The notes beneath the pieces were generated by a model. That model had not been told where the DNA came from, ran no database searches, and saw only the letters and a program-made list of their open reading frames with translations. A stretch of DNA of 64,000 bases from contig NZ_NPKR01000003.1 in NCBI RefSeq assembly GCF_008329535.1, forward strand, positions 248,001-312,000, read 5' to 3'. This stretch comes from Mycolicibacterium sp. P1-18 (GTDB taxonomy: Bacteria > Actinomycetota > Actinomycetes > Mycobacteriales > Mycobacteriaceae). The position numbers and the translations under genes were made by a program. Shown one piece after another: positions 37,625 to 46,272 of this stretch (its first letter is position 1; each line of letters begins with the position of its first letter).

Positions 37625-39050
37625 ATGGACATGATCGTGCTCGCCGGCACGATCCACAACGACGAGAACCTGTCCGCCCGGGCACTCGGCATCTCCGGTG
37701 AACGCATCTCGACGACGCAGCCGGGTTCCTGGACCGGGTGCGCGGCGGCCGAAAGGTGTTCCTGCGCCTGCACGACGGTGGGCATTCGGCCTATGCGTCC
37801 CGCGCCGCACTGAACCACGCCAACGTCACCGGGCCAGTCGACCTGGGTCCGTTGGCGGAGGTGGAGTGCGATGAAGACGGCCGCCCCACCGGGGGTCTGC
37901 ACGAAGAGGCAGTGGACCTCGTCGGCAACGCGCTCCCGCAGCCACCGCTTTCCGAACGGGTCACAGCGGCGCGCGAGCTCTTTCGCCGCATGGCGGCAAC
38001 GGGACTCACGGCGACGCACGCACTGGACTTCTCCGAGCACCACCTTGACGTCCTTAAGGCCCTCGACGAGGCGGACCAACTGCCGCTGTTCTACCGATTC
38101 TCCCCCGTCTAAGAACCGCGCCACACCGAGGCCGAGCGCCTGCAATTCGTCGAATGGCTGAAGTTCGGTGGAAAGCGTTGGCGGGTAGAAGGAATCAAGT
38201 TCTACATCGACGGGACGATCGACAACGGCACGGCCTGGTTGAAGGCGCCGGACTGCTACGGGGGCGGGACCACGTCGACGTGGCACGATCTCGACGCCTA
38301 CCGCCACGCGGTGACGTTCTTGGCCTCCCAGGGGATCCCCACGGCGACTCACGCGATCGGCGACGCTGCGGTGGAGTACGCCTTGGATGTTCTGGGCCCG
38401 GTGGTTACGGCATCCGGTGCCGCACACCGGGTGGAACACGTCGAAACTCCGTTCTCCGAGCAAGCGGCCCGATTCGCCGACACCGGCGTGATCGCGAGCA
38501 AGCGGCCCGATTCGCCGACACCGGCGTGATCGCGAGCATGCAAACGTGTCACTGCTCGCACTTCCTCACTGGCGATCACAGCGACGTCTGGTCTCGACGG
38601 CTCGGCAGGGACCGCGCCCTTCGCGCCTTCCCGCAGCGCGCAATTCTCGCCGCAGGTGGTCGACTGGCATTGGGATCGGACTGGCCGATCGGACCGTTCG
38701 TCCCCCGCGAAATCATGGCCTCCGCCTGGCTACGCCGCCCTCCCTGCCAGCAAGACAGCCCGCCGATCGCAGCCGACCAAGCCATCACCCCGAGGGAAGC
38801 ACTGCACGCCTACACCCGCATTCCGGCGGTCATCGGCGGCCGGGAAGCCGACGAGGGCTCCATCGCAGTGGGCAAGTTCGCCACGTTGACAGTGTTCGCA
38901 GCGGATCCACTCGCCGTCACACCTGACCAACTCGCAAGCATCCCGATCGTCGGCACCATGGTGCGCGGAAGGTTCGAACACCTCGCCTCCTTAGCTATTT
39001 TGGCGCGGTGCGGTGGCCGTGCGACCTACGGTGCCGATCAGCTCCAGTAG
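37625..39050 (+). pseudogene. second YtcJ-like amidohydrolase, multiply broken
   Basis: From ATG 37625 the text MDMIVLAGTIHNDENLSA is followed by a deletion of about 100 residues (the HxH region) and a frame change into FLDRVRGGRKVFLRLHDGGH and THALDFSEHHLDVLKALDEA. A TAA at 38110 interrupts, then GIKFYIDGTIDNGTAWLK, THAIGDAAVEYALDVLG and HRVEHVETPF. A 38-bp tandem duplication (38458-38533) shifts frame again before GGRLALGSDWPIGPFVPRE and the usual C-terminus. With four lesions it cannot work. It lies directly after the fusion gene, so the operon once had two amidohydrolases. Confidence 0.8.
38458..38533 (+). repeat. 38-bp perfect tandem duplication
   Basis: The unit starting GAGCAAGCGGCCCGATTCGC occurs twice, 38458-38495 and 38496-38533. 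Since 38 is not a multiple of three it frameshifts the amidohydrolase. Absence of divergence means it is recent. Confidence 0.9.
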
Positions 39051-39814
39051 GCGTCGGGAGAGATCGGTACGTCGGCGAAGTTTGACTCGTGAGTGCACCG
39101 CAGCTCGGCACCCGTTTCGCGTTCGATGAGCTCCAAGCGCTCCCAGCTCTGAACCATGGCGTCAGGACTCCACACGATTGCCGGGAGCCGGCGCTGCCGC
39201 ATCTTCTCGAGGTTGTAGGCGGCGTCACCGATCAGCACCAGGGGTGGACGTTCGTCGAATCTGACGACTAGGGATTGATGACCGCGCGTATGCCCCGGCG
39301 TCGCGATGATCTGCAAACTACCGTCGCCGAACAGGTCGTGATCGCCGTCGAGCAGGCGCCAATCGAGGTCGTGTTCGAAGTCTGCCGCCATGTAGAGGTC
39401 AGCTTGGTAGACCGGCGGATTGCGCGCCGTCTCGAGCTCGCTCGCTTGCAGATAGACCGGGGCATGTTTGACGAACTCAAGCCCACCGGCGTGGTCGAAG
39501 TGCAGGTGCGACGGCACCACCGCGTCGACGTCCTCGGGGGTCAGGCCGAGCTTGCGGAGTTGCCCGACCACATCTCCGTCTTCGTACATCTCGATCGGGA
39601 AGGCATCCACGGTGGCGTCGCCCATTCGCGCGGCGAAGTTCGTTGCGATCTCGGGGTGCAAGCCGGTGTCGAAGAGCACGCGCCCGCGCGGGTGCTCCAC
39701 GAGGTAGAAGAAGTAGGGGCTGTACTGAGTGGTTCCCACGTTCTCGTCGAACGGGTCGTTGATCGCCAGGTCGGCCTGGTCACCGCCGCAGAGAAACGCG
39801 TACACCTTGATCAT
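39038..39814 (-). CDS. MBL-fold hydrolase, AHL-lactonase-like (NCS1-linked, copy 3)
   Basis: A 258-residue MBL-fold enzyme with HLHFDH at residues 103-108. TPGHTRGHQSLVV, LIGDAAYNLEKM and the N-terminal YFFYLVEHPRGRVLFDTGLH are as in N-acyl-homoserine-lactonase-type lactonases (AiiA/AttM branch). It differs from the MBL proteins at 5005 and 9045. ATG 39814 overlaps the NCS1 stop (ATGA), so the pair is coupled as in copy 1. Substrate could be a lactone, lactam or ester. Its 3' end overlaps the amidohydrolase remnant by 13 bases, convergently. Confidence 0.85.
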   Translation of the reverse strand: MIKVYAFLCGGDQADLAINDPFDENVGTTQYSPYFFYLVEHPRGRVLFDTGLHPEIATNFAARMGDATVDAFPIEMYEDGDVVGQLRKLGLTPEDVDAVVPSHLHFDHAGGLEFVKHAPVYLQASELETARNPPVYQADLYMAADFEHDLDWRLLDGDHDLFGDGSLQIIATPGHTRGHQSLVVRFDERPPLVLIGDAAYNLEKMRQRRLPAIVWSPDAMVQSWERLELIERETGAELRCTHESNFADVPISPDAYWS

Positions 39815-41310
39815 TTGTTACTCCCTACACTCGGATTGGACGGCGACGCCTCGCTGTGTTGCGGCCAGAACTTCAAGGCCAACAGGTAGATCACGGCACT
39901 GACCGCCATGGATCCGAACATGCTTACGTCGATCCCGCCGGCAATGCCAGCCAGGGGTCCGACGTACAGCGGCGCACTGTTGACGGTCAGCAGGCCTAGC
40001 ACCGAACCGACGAACCAGGCCACGGTGGCCGGCACGTTCCATCCTCCGGCGAACCAATACCGTCCGCCTCGACGGCCTTCGGCAAAGGCCTGGAGGTCGT
40101 GTGGGTCGTATCCCCTACTGCGGCAACGTATGGCGCCGATGGCGAGTATCACCACCCACGGCGACATGAGCGCGTTGAGCAAGAGGGTCGCCGCGGTGAT
40201 CGAGTCGACGGCGTTGAACACGAACGTACCCACGTAGAGCAATGCGATAGCCAGAACCGACGTAAGCAGCGTCGTCTGAATACGATTCAGCCGCGGCAGC
40301 ACGCCCTCCAGGTCGAGGCCACTCGAATAGATACACAGCGTCCCTTGACCAAGACCGCCCAACAGACCCAGCATGAGGATCACGACGACGTACCACGACG
40401 GCGAAACGGCGACAAGGTTGCCGAGATACGAACCTTCGGCGACATTGGCGAACGTCGCGGCAGTGAAGATGCCGAACAGCGACGGCAGTGACGTTCCGAG
40501 GATCAGTCCGACCGCGAGCCAAACCGCGATCGACCGGTCGCCGTGCTGCCTTGGCGAGATTCGACGGGTGTAGTCGCCAATGTTCGGGGCGTAGGAGATG
40601 GGACCCGCCGCTGACAGGATGACGCAGAAGATCCAAGTGGGCCAGTACGACCCGAGGAGGTAGTCGCCGCCGCTGACAGCTGCGGTGTCGAACCTGCCGG
40701 CGAAGGCGAATGCACCGAGGATGAGCGCGATCATCCCAACCACCACGATCACCTTCTCCATCGCGACGATGGTGGCATGCCCGTACAGAGCGGCCAGCGC
40801 GATGAGCATCGCAATGAGGCCGTATCCAAGGGCGTGGGCGCCCGCGGTCGTCGACGTGCCGAACAGGTCGTTCGACGCAGCGACGACGGCGTCACCACTC
40901 GTCCACACGGTCAGCGCGGCGAACATCAGCGCGATCGCCAGGGTGAGCGCCGAGCCGATGAATCGGCCGCGGATGCCGAAGAACGCGCCGCTCGACACGG
41001 TCAGGTTGGTTCCGGTTCTGGGGCCGATGAAACCCAACGACACCACGATCAGGGTGCCGAGCACCTTTCCGAGAAGGAGCGAGGTGACGTTGCTCCAGAA
41101 GTCCATTCCGTAGACGAACGGCAGCCAACCGAAGATGATCGTGCCGAAGGTCAGGTTCGCGCCGACGAACACGAACGCGAGATTGCGCGGATTCGAGTCC
41201 CGAGCTTCCTCCGGGATGTACTCGACGCCGAGGCGCTCCAGTTGGCCGACTTGGCCCTCATCCGGCGCGGCCGTCTGGACGCCCGTTGCTCTCGGCATGT
41301 CTAGGCCCAC
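39811..41310 (-). CDS. NCS1-family permease (copy 3)
   Basis: A 499-residue, 12-segment NCS1 permease: LGVEYIPEEARDSNPRNLAF at the N-terminus, GPRTGTNLTVSSGAFFGIRG, ISYAPNIGDYTRRISPRQHG, and GQGTLCIYSSGLDLEGVLPR. It belongs to a different NCS1 branch from copies 1 and 2. GTG 41310 after GGAGGGG is preferred; ATG 41298 is an alternative. Shared operator site 4 lies about 92 bp upstream, joining this pair to the amidase/MFS regulon. Confidence 0.85.
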   Translation of the reverse strand: MGLDMPRATGVQTAAPDEGQVGQLERLGVEYIPEEARDSNPRNLAFVFVGANLTFGTIIFGWLPFVYGMDFWSNVTSLLLGKVLGTLIVVSLGFIGPRTGTNLTVSSGAFFGIRGRFIGSALTLAIALMFAALTVWTSGDAVVAASNDLFGTSTTAGAHALGYGLIAMLIALAALYGHATIVAMEKVIVVVGMIALILGAFAFAGRFDTAAVSGGDYLLGSYWPTWIFCVILSAAGPISYAPNIGDYTRRISPRQHGDRSIAVWLAVGLILGTSLPSLFGIFTAATFANVAEGSYLGNLVAVSPSWYVVVILMLGLLGGLGQGTLCIYSSGLDLEGVLPRLNRIQTTLLTSVLAIALLYVGTFVFNAVDSITAATLLLNALMSPWVVILAIGAIRCRSRGYDPHDLQAFAEGRRGGRYWFAGGWNVPATVAWFVGSVLGLLTVNSAPLYVGPLAGIAGGIDVSMFGSMAVSAVIYLLALKFWPQHSEASPSNPSVGSNK

Positions 41311-41401
41311 TGCCCCTCCACGATGTGTGAAAACTGATCGACTGAAATACGAACTGACCGGCGGCCGAACACTATTGGGCACTTGTCCCGACCGACTGAC
41401 A

Positions 41402-41422
41402 TTAACAGACGCTGTATGTTTT
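41402..41422. promoter_or_regulatory. shared operator, site 4
   Basis: TTAAC-AG-AC-GCT-GT-AT-GTTTT. The right half is identical to sites 1-3; the left half is weaker. It lies between the stop of the reactivase-like gene and the NCS1 start. Confidence 0.6.
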
Positions 41423-41456
41423 ACAATAGTAAATCGATCGGATCCGGGGCCTTGCG

Positions 41457-42278
41457 TCACGGACTCGTCGCGAGCCCGTAGGCCACCGCGTAGCGAGTTC
41501 CGAGCTGAGCCGCGACCGAACCACGGCCGACGGCCACCTCCCGCGGAAGACATCGACGCAAGGCCCAGAGAATTTCCGGATCTGCCGCGGGCCCGCCGAC
41601 GACGATCACGTCCGGTGCGCCCGCGAGTGCGACGCCGGCACGCGCGGCCGCCCTTCCCAGACACGCCACCTTCAGTTCTCGTCGCAGTGCGGCCCACTGC
41701 TGTGGTTCGAGTCGTTCGATGAAGGGCACCGCCCCAGCCGGGCCGTCGACTACGAGACGACCGATGGTGTCGGCACGAGCCGGCCCGTCGAGAAAGGTGC
41801 GCCGACCGTCTTCCGCGATCGCCACATGGGACGTTTCGATCTTCGTGCTCGGGGCACGTTTTACCCATTCCGCCAACGCATTCGGAATACCGAGCGCCGA
41901 TGCGACCGTCGCGGTCACCAACTGGCCACAGCCGGCCAGCACGTGGCTGACCTCGGCGGCGATGACGTCCATCGTCCCACCGCCCATGTCGACCACGACG
42001 GAGTCGCGCGAGGCACCCGGCGTGGTGAGTGCTCCCACCCGTGCCGCATCGGTCTCGGATACCGTTGTCTCCACAAGTATTTCGACGTCACCCTGCAGCG
42101 CATCGCCGATGTCGACTGCGGGGTCCGCCGACAGCATCGCCGCCGCCACCGTCCCGGGACGCAACGTGGCGACCGGCCGGGCGAAGGGGGCCGACGTCGC
42201 GTAGACGTCGACCGCGAAGAAGTCGTCGACCCGATGGGTGTCACCGGCCCAACCGACTGCGACCGGCCGGCGTGGCAT
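41457..42278 (-). CDS. diol-dehydratase-reactivase-like ATPase, short form
   Basis: A 273-residue protein matching the C-terminal ATPase-like half of diol/glycerol dehydratase reactivase large subunits. Signs are DSVVVDMGGGTMDVIAAEV (actin-fold phosphate loop), GCGQLVTATVASALGIPNAL, AEWVKRAPSTKIETSHVAI, DGRRTFLDGPA, VIVVGGPAADPEILWALRRC and GSVAAQLGTRYAVAYGL. Intact DdrA has about 600 residues. ATG 42278 has GGGGGG five bases upstream; the frame stays open to 42512, so an upstream truncated half is possible. No B12 dehydratase lies nearby. It is upstream of, and co-directional with, the NCS1-MBL pair. Confidence 0.6.
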   Translation of the reverse strand: MPRRPVAVGWAGDTHRVDDFFAVDVYATSAPFARPVATLRPGTVAAAMLSADPAVDIGDALQGDVEILVETTVSETDAARVGALTTPGASRDSVVVDMGGGTMDVIAAEVSHVLAGCGQLVTATVASALGIPNALAEWVKRAPSTKIETSHVAIAEDGRRTFLDGPARADTIGRLVVDGPAGAVPFIERLEPQQWAALRRELKVACLGRAAARAGVALAGAPDVIVVGGPAADPEILWALRRCLPREVAVGRGSVAAQLGTRYAVAYGLATSP

Positions 42279-42607
42279 GTCACCCCCCAACATCGGCAGG
42301 GCCTCGATGGCAAACACGATTGTTACAAGATCAATCGAGGAAGTCTTCTCGCCGCCGCCGGGCGAAAAGTCGTCCCTGGAAGCTCCTGTACTGCAGGTTC
42401 GTCCCATTTCGGAGTTCCGCCAGATGGATGGGCGCGGCCACCGGCGAGTACCGCACGGGGTTAAACTCCACTGAACGATCCGGCTAGCAGGCCGGGCCCC
42501 TCCGAACGGCATGCCGGGTCCGAGAACGGGTCGTCAGCGGACATGACGGGGTGGCGATCGTCGCGCGATTTGCCCCAGAGGTCCGTCCCGCCGCGGTCAG
42601 TCTCCAG
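42279..42607. other. intergenic, no gene seen
   Basis: About 330 bases between the reactivase-like gene and the TetR stop. The reactivase frame extends without a stop to 42512, but its translation there (MPFGGARPASRIVQWSLTPC) does not look coding. Confidence 0.4.
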
Positions 42608-43180
42608 TCAGATGCGTTGCCCGACCCCGTGCTCGAAGGTACGGATGATTGCAGCGGTGACCGCGTACGTCGGCAGGTCACCGTTTCGCACGTCCTGGCA
42701 GCCGCGCAATACGAGCGACCACAACGCGTGCTTAATCCACAGCGCGGGTAGTTCGGAATCAAAGGTGCCGTCGCGCTGCCCTCGCTCGATGAGCCGAGTT
42801 ACCAGCACGTCGCCATTGGGTTGTTGGTGCGGCCGAAGGCTTTCCATCACCCGGGGATCACCGAACAAGAAGACGATGCGATCGCCGATCGCCACCATGG
42901 CGGCGATCACGCGTCGCATTGCGTCGACGGCGGGTCCGTCGTCGACGCCTGCCCCCTCCAGCACCGCTTCGAGTATCCGCACCGCGTCAGACGTGGCCTC
43001 ACGCACGAGACTTTCGCGGTCGTTGAAATACCGATGAACGGTGGTACGACCCACACCAGCAGCTCGTGCGATGTCGGGCAGCGTCGCCGAGCGATCGTCG
43101 GCCAGCACCGACGCCGTTGCGGCCAGTATCGCGGCACGGGTCCGCACCTGGGGGCCACTGAGCACGGGGTCTGCCGACAC
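42608..43180 (-). CDS. TetR/AcrR family regulator
   Basis: A 190-residue repressor: RTRAAILAATASVLADDRSA, LPDIARAAGVGRTTVHRYFN and DRESLV form the HTH. The start is GTG 43180; a second GTG follows five codons later. It is divergent from the FAD oxidoreductase at 43291, with a strong palindrome between them, so it very likely represses that gene. Related TetR-oxidoreductase pairs respond to toxic aromatics or antibiotics; ligand unknown here. Confidence 0.85.
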   Translation of the reverse strand: MSADPVLSGPQVRTRAAILAATASVLADDRSATLPDIARAAGVGRTTVHRYFNDRESLVREATSDAVRILEAVLEGAGVDDGPAVDAMRRVIAAMVAIGDRIVFLFGDPRVMESLRPHQQPNGDVLVTRLIERGQRDGTFDSELPALWIKHALWSLVLRGCQDVRNGDLPTYAVTAAIIRTFEHGVGQRI

Positions 43181-43207
43181 CCGACCAACTATAGACGCCG
43201 ACGCGTC

Positions 43208-43233
43208 CTAATGGAGCGTTGACGTTCCATTAG
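43208..43233. promoter_or_regulatory. TetR-type operator
   Basis: CTAATGGAGCGT-TG-ACGTTCCATTAG is a 12-bp inverted repeat with one mismatch, 27 bp from the TetR start and 57 bp before the FAD oxidoreductase start. Confidence 0.7.
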
Positions 43234-43290
43234 TGACCTAGTACGTTTCGTCGGAACGTGCTTCCGAAGGACCGACCAAAGGGAACGGCT

Positions 43291-44676
43291 ATGAGCAAAG
43301 GCGACACCAGCGTCACAGACGCTGCATTGAGCGGATTGGGCAAGATGCTGTCGGGACGCGTGAGATTGCCTGGCAGCATTGGCTATGAACGTTCCACCCC
43401 CTTCAACTCGGCTCTGATCTCGCAACCCGCCGGCGTGGTCACCGTCGCCGACCAGTCAGACATCGCGACGACGATTCGCTTCGCCGCCGATCATGGAATG
43501 CGGGTGGCGGTACAAGCGACCGGGCACGGCACCATGGCCCAGGGCGACGACGTGCTGGTGATCCATACCGGCGACCTACAGTCGTGCTCAGTGGACCCGG
43601 ACCGTCGCCTTGCCCGCGTCGCACCCGGGGTACGGGCCGGAAGGCTCGTACGGGCCGCCGCAGACCATGGCTTGGCAGCGCTGACGGGATCATCGCCGGG
43701 AGTTGGCGTCGTCGGATACCTCTCCGGAGGCGGAATCGGCCCGCTGTCTTCAACTTTCGGCGTTTCCTCGGACTACGTCCGTAGCCTGGAGGTCATCACC
43801 GGCGACGGAGTGCTCAGGCGTGTCAGCCTGGACGAACACCCCGATCTCTTCTGGGCGATGCGTGGCGGGCGAGGCGCCCTCGGTGTGATCACCGCCGTCG
43901 AGGTGGAACTGCCCGCCCTGACCTCGGTGTATGCCGGGACAGTCGTCTTCCCCCCAGAACACATGGAAGCCGTGCTCCGTACCTGGGCCGACTGGTCCGC
44001 CGAACTTCCCGACGCGGCGACGACATCGCTCACCATGATGAATCTCCCCGCGTCGCCGGCAGTGCCGGCACCACTTGCCGGCCGACCCACCATCGCCGTC
44101 AGCTATGCGAGCGTCGCGTCACCCCAACGCGCCGAGGCTCTGTTCGCGCCGATGCGCGCAGCCGGGACCCCGATCCTCGGGGAGACGGGCCAACTGGCCT
44201 ACGCAGATCTGGCCTCCATCTTCAACGAGCCGACCGACCCAATGCCGGTGTGCCGAGACCATGTCATCATCGGCGAGTTGACCACACCTGTCGTCGACGC
44301 ACTCCTGTCCGCAGCGGGACCAACTTCCTCGACCACGGTTACCACAGTCGAAATCCGCCGACTCGCAGGAGCTTTCGCCCAAGACCCACCGTTGAGCGCC
44401 GTCAGCCACCGCGACAACGGGTACGCGTTGACGGCTACGGGGGTCGTCTCCCCTGATGCAGGAGACGTCCAAGCGGACGTCAACAAGGTGATGGCCGCCG
44501 TCGCGCCGTGGACCTCGCCGACGTTGGTACGGAACTTCACCGACACGGACGACCCAGAGACTCTTCGCAAAAGCTACTCGTCAGATACGGTCGCGCGCCT
44601 GCTGGCCATGTCCAACAACTACGACCCTTCGCGGGTCATGGCGGTCAACGGCGAGATCACCTCGACCGCTCGATGA
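43291..44676 (+). CDS. FAD-binding (BBE/6-hydroxynicotine-oxidase-like) oxidoreductase
   Basis: A 461-residue PCMH/BBE-type flavoprotein. SQPAGVVTVADQSDIATTIR, GMRVAVQATGHGTM (the His position often carrying 8alpha-histidyl FAD), GSSPGVGVVGYLSGGGIGPL, SLEVITGDGVLRRVSLDEHP and FWAMRGGRGALGVITAVEV are FAD-domain landmarks. The C-terminal berberine-bridge segment ends SNNYDPSRVMAVNG, where typical members have NYDPxNxF. No Cys is visible for a second flavin link. ATG 43291 has AAGGGAA upstream. Such enzymes oxidise alcohols, sugars or N-heterocycles. Regulated by the divergent TetR. Confidence 0.8.
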   Translation: MSKGDTSVTDAALSGLGKMLSGRVRLPGSIGYERSTPFNSALISQPAGVVTVADQSDIATTIRFAADHGMRVAVQATGHGTMAQGDDVLVIHTGDLQSCSVDPDRRLARVAPGVRAGRLVRAAADHGLAALTGSSPGVGVVGYLSGGGIGPLSSTFGVSSDYVRSLEVITGDGVLRRVSLDEHPDLFWAMRGGRGALGVITAVEVELPALTSVYAGTVVFPPEHMEAVLRTWADWSAELPDAATTSLTMMNLPASPAVPAPLAGRPTIAVSYASVASPQRAEALFAPMRAAGTPILGETGQLAYADLASIFNEPTDPMPVCRDHVIIGELTTPVVDALLSAAGPTSSTTVTTVEIRRLAGAFAQDPPLSAVSHRDNGYALTATGVVSPDAGDVQADVNKVMAAVAPWTSPTLVRNFTDTDDPETLRKSYSSDTVARLLAMSNNYDPSRVMAVNGEITSTAR

Positions 44677-44875
44677 ACAACCCAAGACCGTGCTCCGCGC
44701 TGAAGCGCCGGTAGTAAAGGGCCTGGCCACTGGCACGCTCACTCACAGCCCAACAGGCGATCACTGCGGGAAACCCCAGCGGCGACCAACATGACACCGC
44801 CTCGCACTGCGACACTCAGCGGCACATCGGCGCCGGGGGCCGATCCACCGTAACGGCGCGGCCCCGCGACACTAA

Positions 44876-45061
44876 AATCTCACTTTCATGTCCGATTGGA
44901 CATCAGGTGGACATTTCACTTGAGAATTGGACACGAAACTTGAGAAGCCACACATCGTGTGGCTTCTCAAATATCCTGTCCATTCGCGATCCCCTGAACT
45001 GCAGCAACATCGGCGTCCTCAAGCGATGTCCACACCGAGAAATCTCACTTCCGTGTCCACT
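44876..45061 (+). repeat. 186-bp repeat, copy 2 (IS-end/MITE-like)
   Basis: Second copy of the element at 2561, same orientation and nearly the same length. It contains ATCTCACTTTCATGTCC at the left, GGACAT-CAGGTGGACATTTCAC, a perfect hairpin in the middle and ATCTCACTTCCGTGTCCACT at the right. Outer and inner ends conserve best; the centre (45000-45030) is diverged. No transposase is nearby. The 200 bp before it (44677-44875) hold no gene. Confidence 0.65.
44940..44970. repeat. perfect 14-bp hairpin inside repeat copy 2
   Basis: TTGAGAAGCCACAC-ATC-GTGTGGCTTCTCAA. The copy-1 equivalent has three mismatches, suggesting selection or recent origin of this form. Confidence 0.85.
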
Positions 45062-45669
45062 CGTCTAGGGACGTGAATTCCCCTCGCGCCGGGCCGAGTT
45101 CGCCCTACCGATCCCGTACACAAGCCTCCGTCACGTGACGATGATGGGTTGCCGCGTCCTATCGGTGGCCGAATACTGCTGCACATCAACGGGTTTCACG
45201 CCTTAGTGATTGAGAATGCGTGCTCGCAGAATGCTCACGATGGCGAAGGCGGATTTCTCAAGTCCGTGGCGGATCCTAGAACCGCGCGGGCGCGCAACCG
45301 ACGCCAAGCCCGCAGCCAGGTCAGCCATGGGACGCCATTCGGCCCGCGTGCACGGAGCAGCCCGCGCCAACATTCATGACGTCTGAATGCGTTGTTGCTC
45401 AACGGTCCTAGGGCATTGCCATCTCGTAGTGAGCGCATCCGATCCGGTTGGCGCAGTCCTTAGCGTCACGACTTGGCACTTGATATCCGCGGAGCTTTGG
45501 ACGTTTGAGATCCGATCATGATCGCGAGTTTTAGCTGGTCGCGGCGGTCGGCTTCTTCGTTGACGTGAACGCGCCTGTTTGGTACCCACTTCCTCCACCC
45601 CAGCGCGCCGTGGCGCCGTCCACTCATGCCCACCATGACCCGCTTCCAAGTCATCGGCAGCACCAGCCG
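45062..45669. other. gene-poor spacer
   Basis: No convincing frame on either strand. Several short frames are open but have no family resemblance. Confidence 0.4.
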
Positions 45670-45990
45670 CGAGAGCACGCCCGCGAACTGTTGGACGACG
45701 CCGTCGTCGAATCGGGCCGGGCGTACTGCGAAACGAGCTTCCCCTACCTCGACCGGCGCCACGCGGCGACAGTCGAGTTCGACGCCATCACCGCGCCAGT
45801 TCTCGTGATCGGCGCCGAACAGGGTAGGACGGTAAACCGGAGGATTCCCCGGGCGACGGCACGGCGATATCGCGACGCCCACCACGTCGAAATCCCGGGT
45901 GCCGATCATGCGCTGTTCGACGAACCCTTCCTCGATCTGACCATGACCGCCATCGACGGCTGGATGGCCAAACGGGCGGTGTTCGCGTGA
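45670..45990 (+). pseudogene. alpha/beta-hydrolase, C-terminal remnant
   Basis: About 105 residues: RELLDDAVVESGRAYCETSF, then EFDAITAPVLVIGAEQGRTV, RYRDAHHVEIPGADHALFDE and FLDLTMTAIDGWM. These are the last strands of an alpha/beta hydrolase with the catalytic His in GADHALF. The nucleophile-elbow half is missing and no proper start exists; some upstream coding-like text is in another frame. Confidence 0.65.
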
Positions 45991-46033
45991 ACGAGGCATG
46001 CGTCGCGCAACCGCTGCTCTCGTCGGATCACGC

Positions 46034-46240
46034 TCAACCCCCTCGTAATTGAGGTCTCAGCGCGCGCTTGACGCGGGCCTCATCCCAGACGGGTTCGGTG
46101 GTCTCGCGGACGCTGCCGTCGGCGCCGAACACCAGGAAGCCGCTCGAAGGTGCGGGCGACACCGCGTCGTCGGAGACTCCTACCTGCGCGCCGGACCGCG
46201 GACGCCGCTCCACGATCTGCCCTTCCTCCTCGATCAGCAT
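46034..46240 (-). other. unrecognised short frame
   Basis: A 68-residue minus-strand frame (LIEEEGQIVERRPRSGAQVG, then SSGFLVFGADGSVRETTEPV) has protein-like composition but no family I recognise. It continues upstream without a clear start. Possibly the end of a decayed gene. Confidence 0.25.
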
Positions 46241-46272
46241 TTGACGAGCGCGACTCGTGGTGCGTAGCGGGC

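Noticed and set aside
38458..38533. Possible two-repeat CRISPR
   Set aside because: The two 38-bp units are directly adjacent without a spacer, so this is a tandem duplication.
41311..41868. N-terminal extension of the NCS1 permease to 685 residues
   Set aside because: The added sequence is Arg-rich, overlaps the reactivase-like gene and its promoter region, and the GTG at 41310 has a strong ribosome site.
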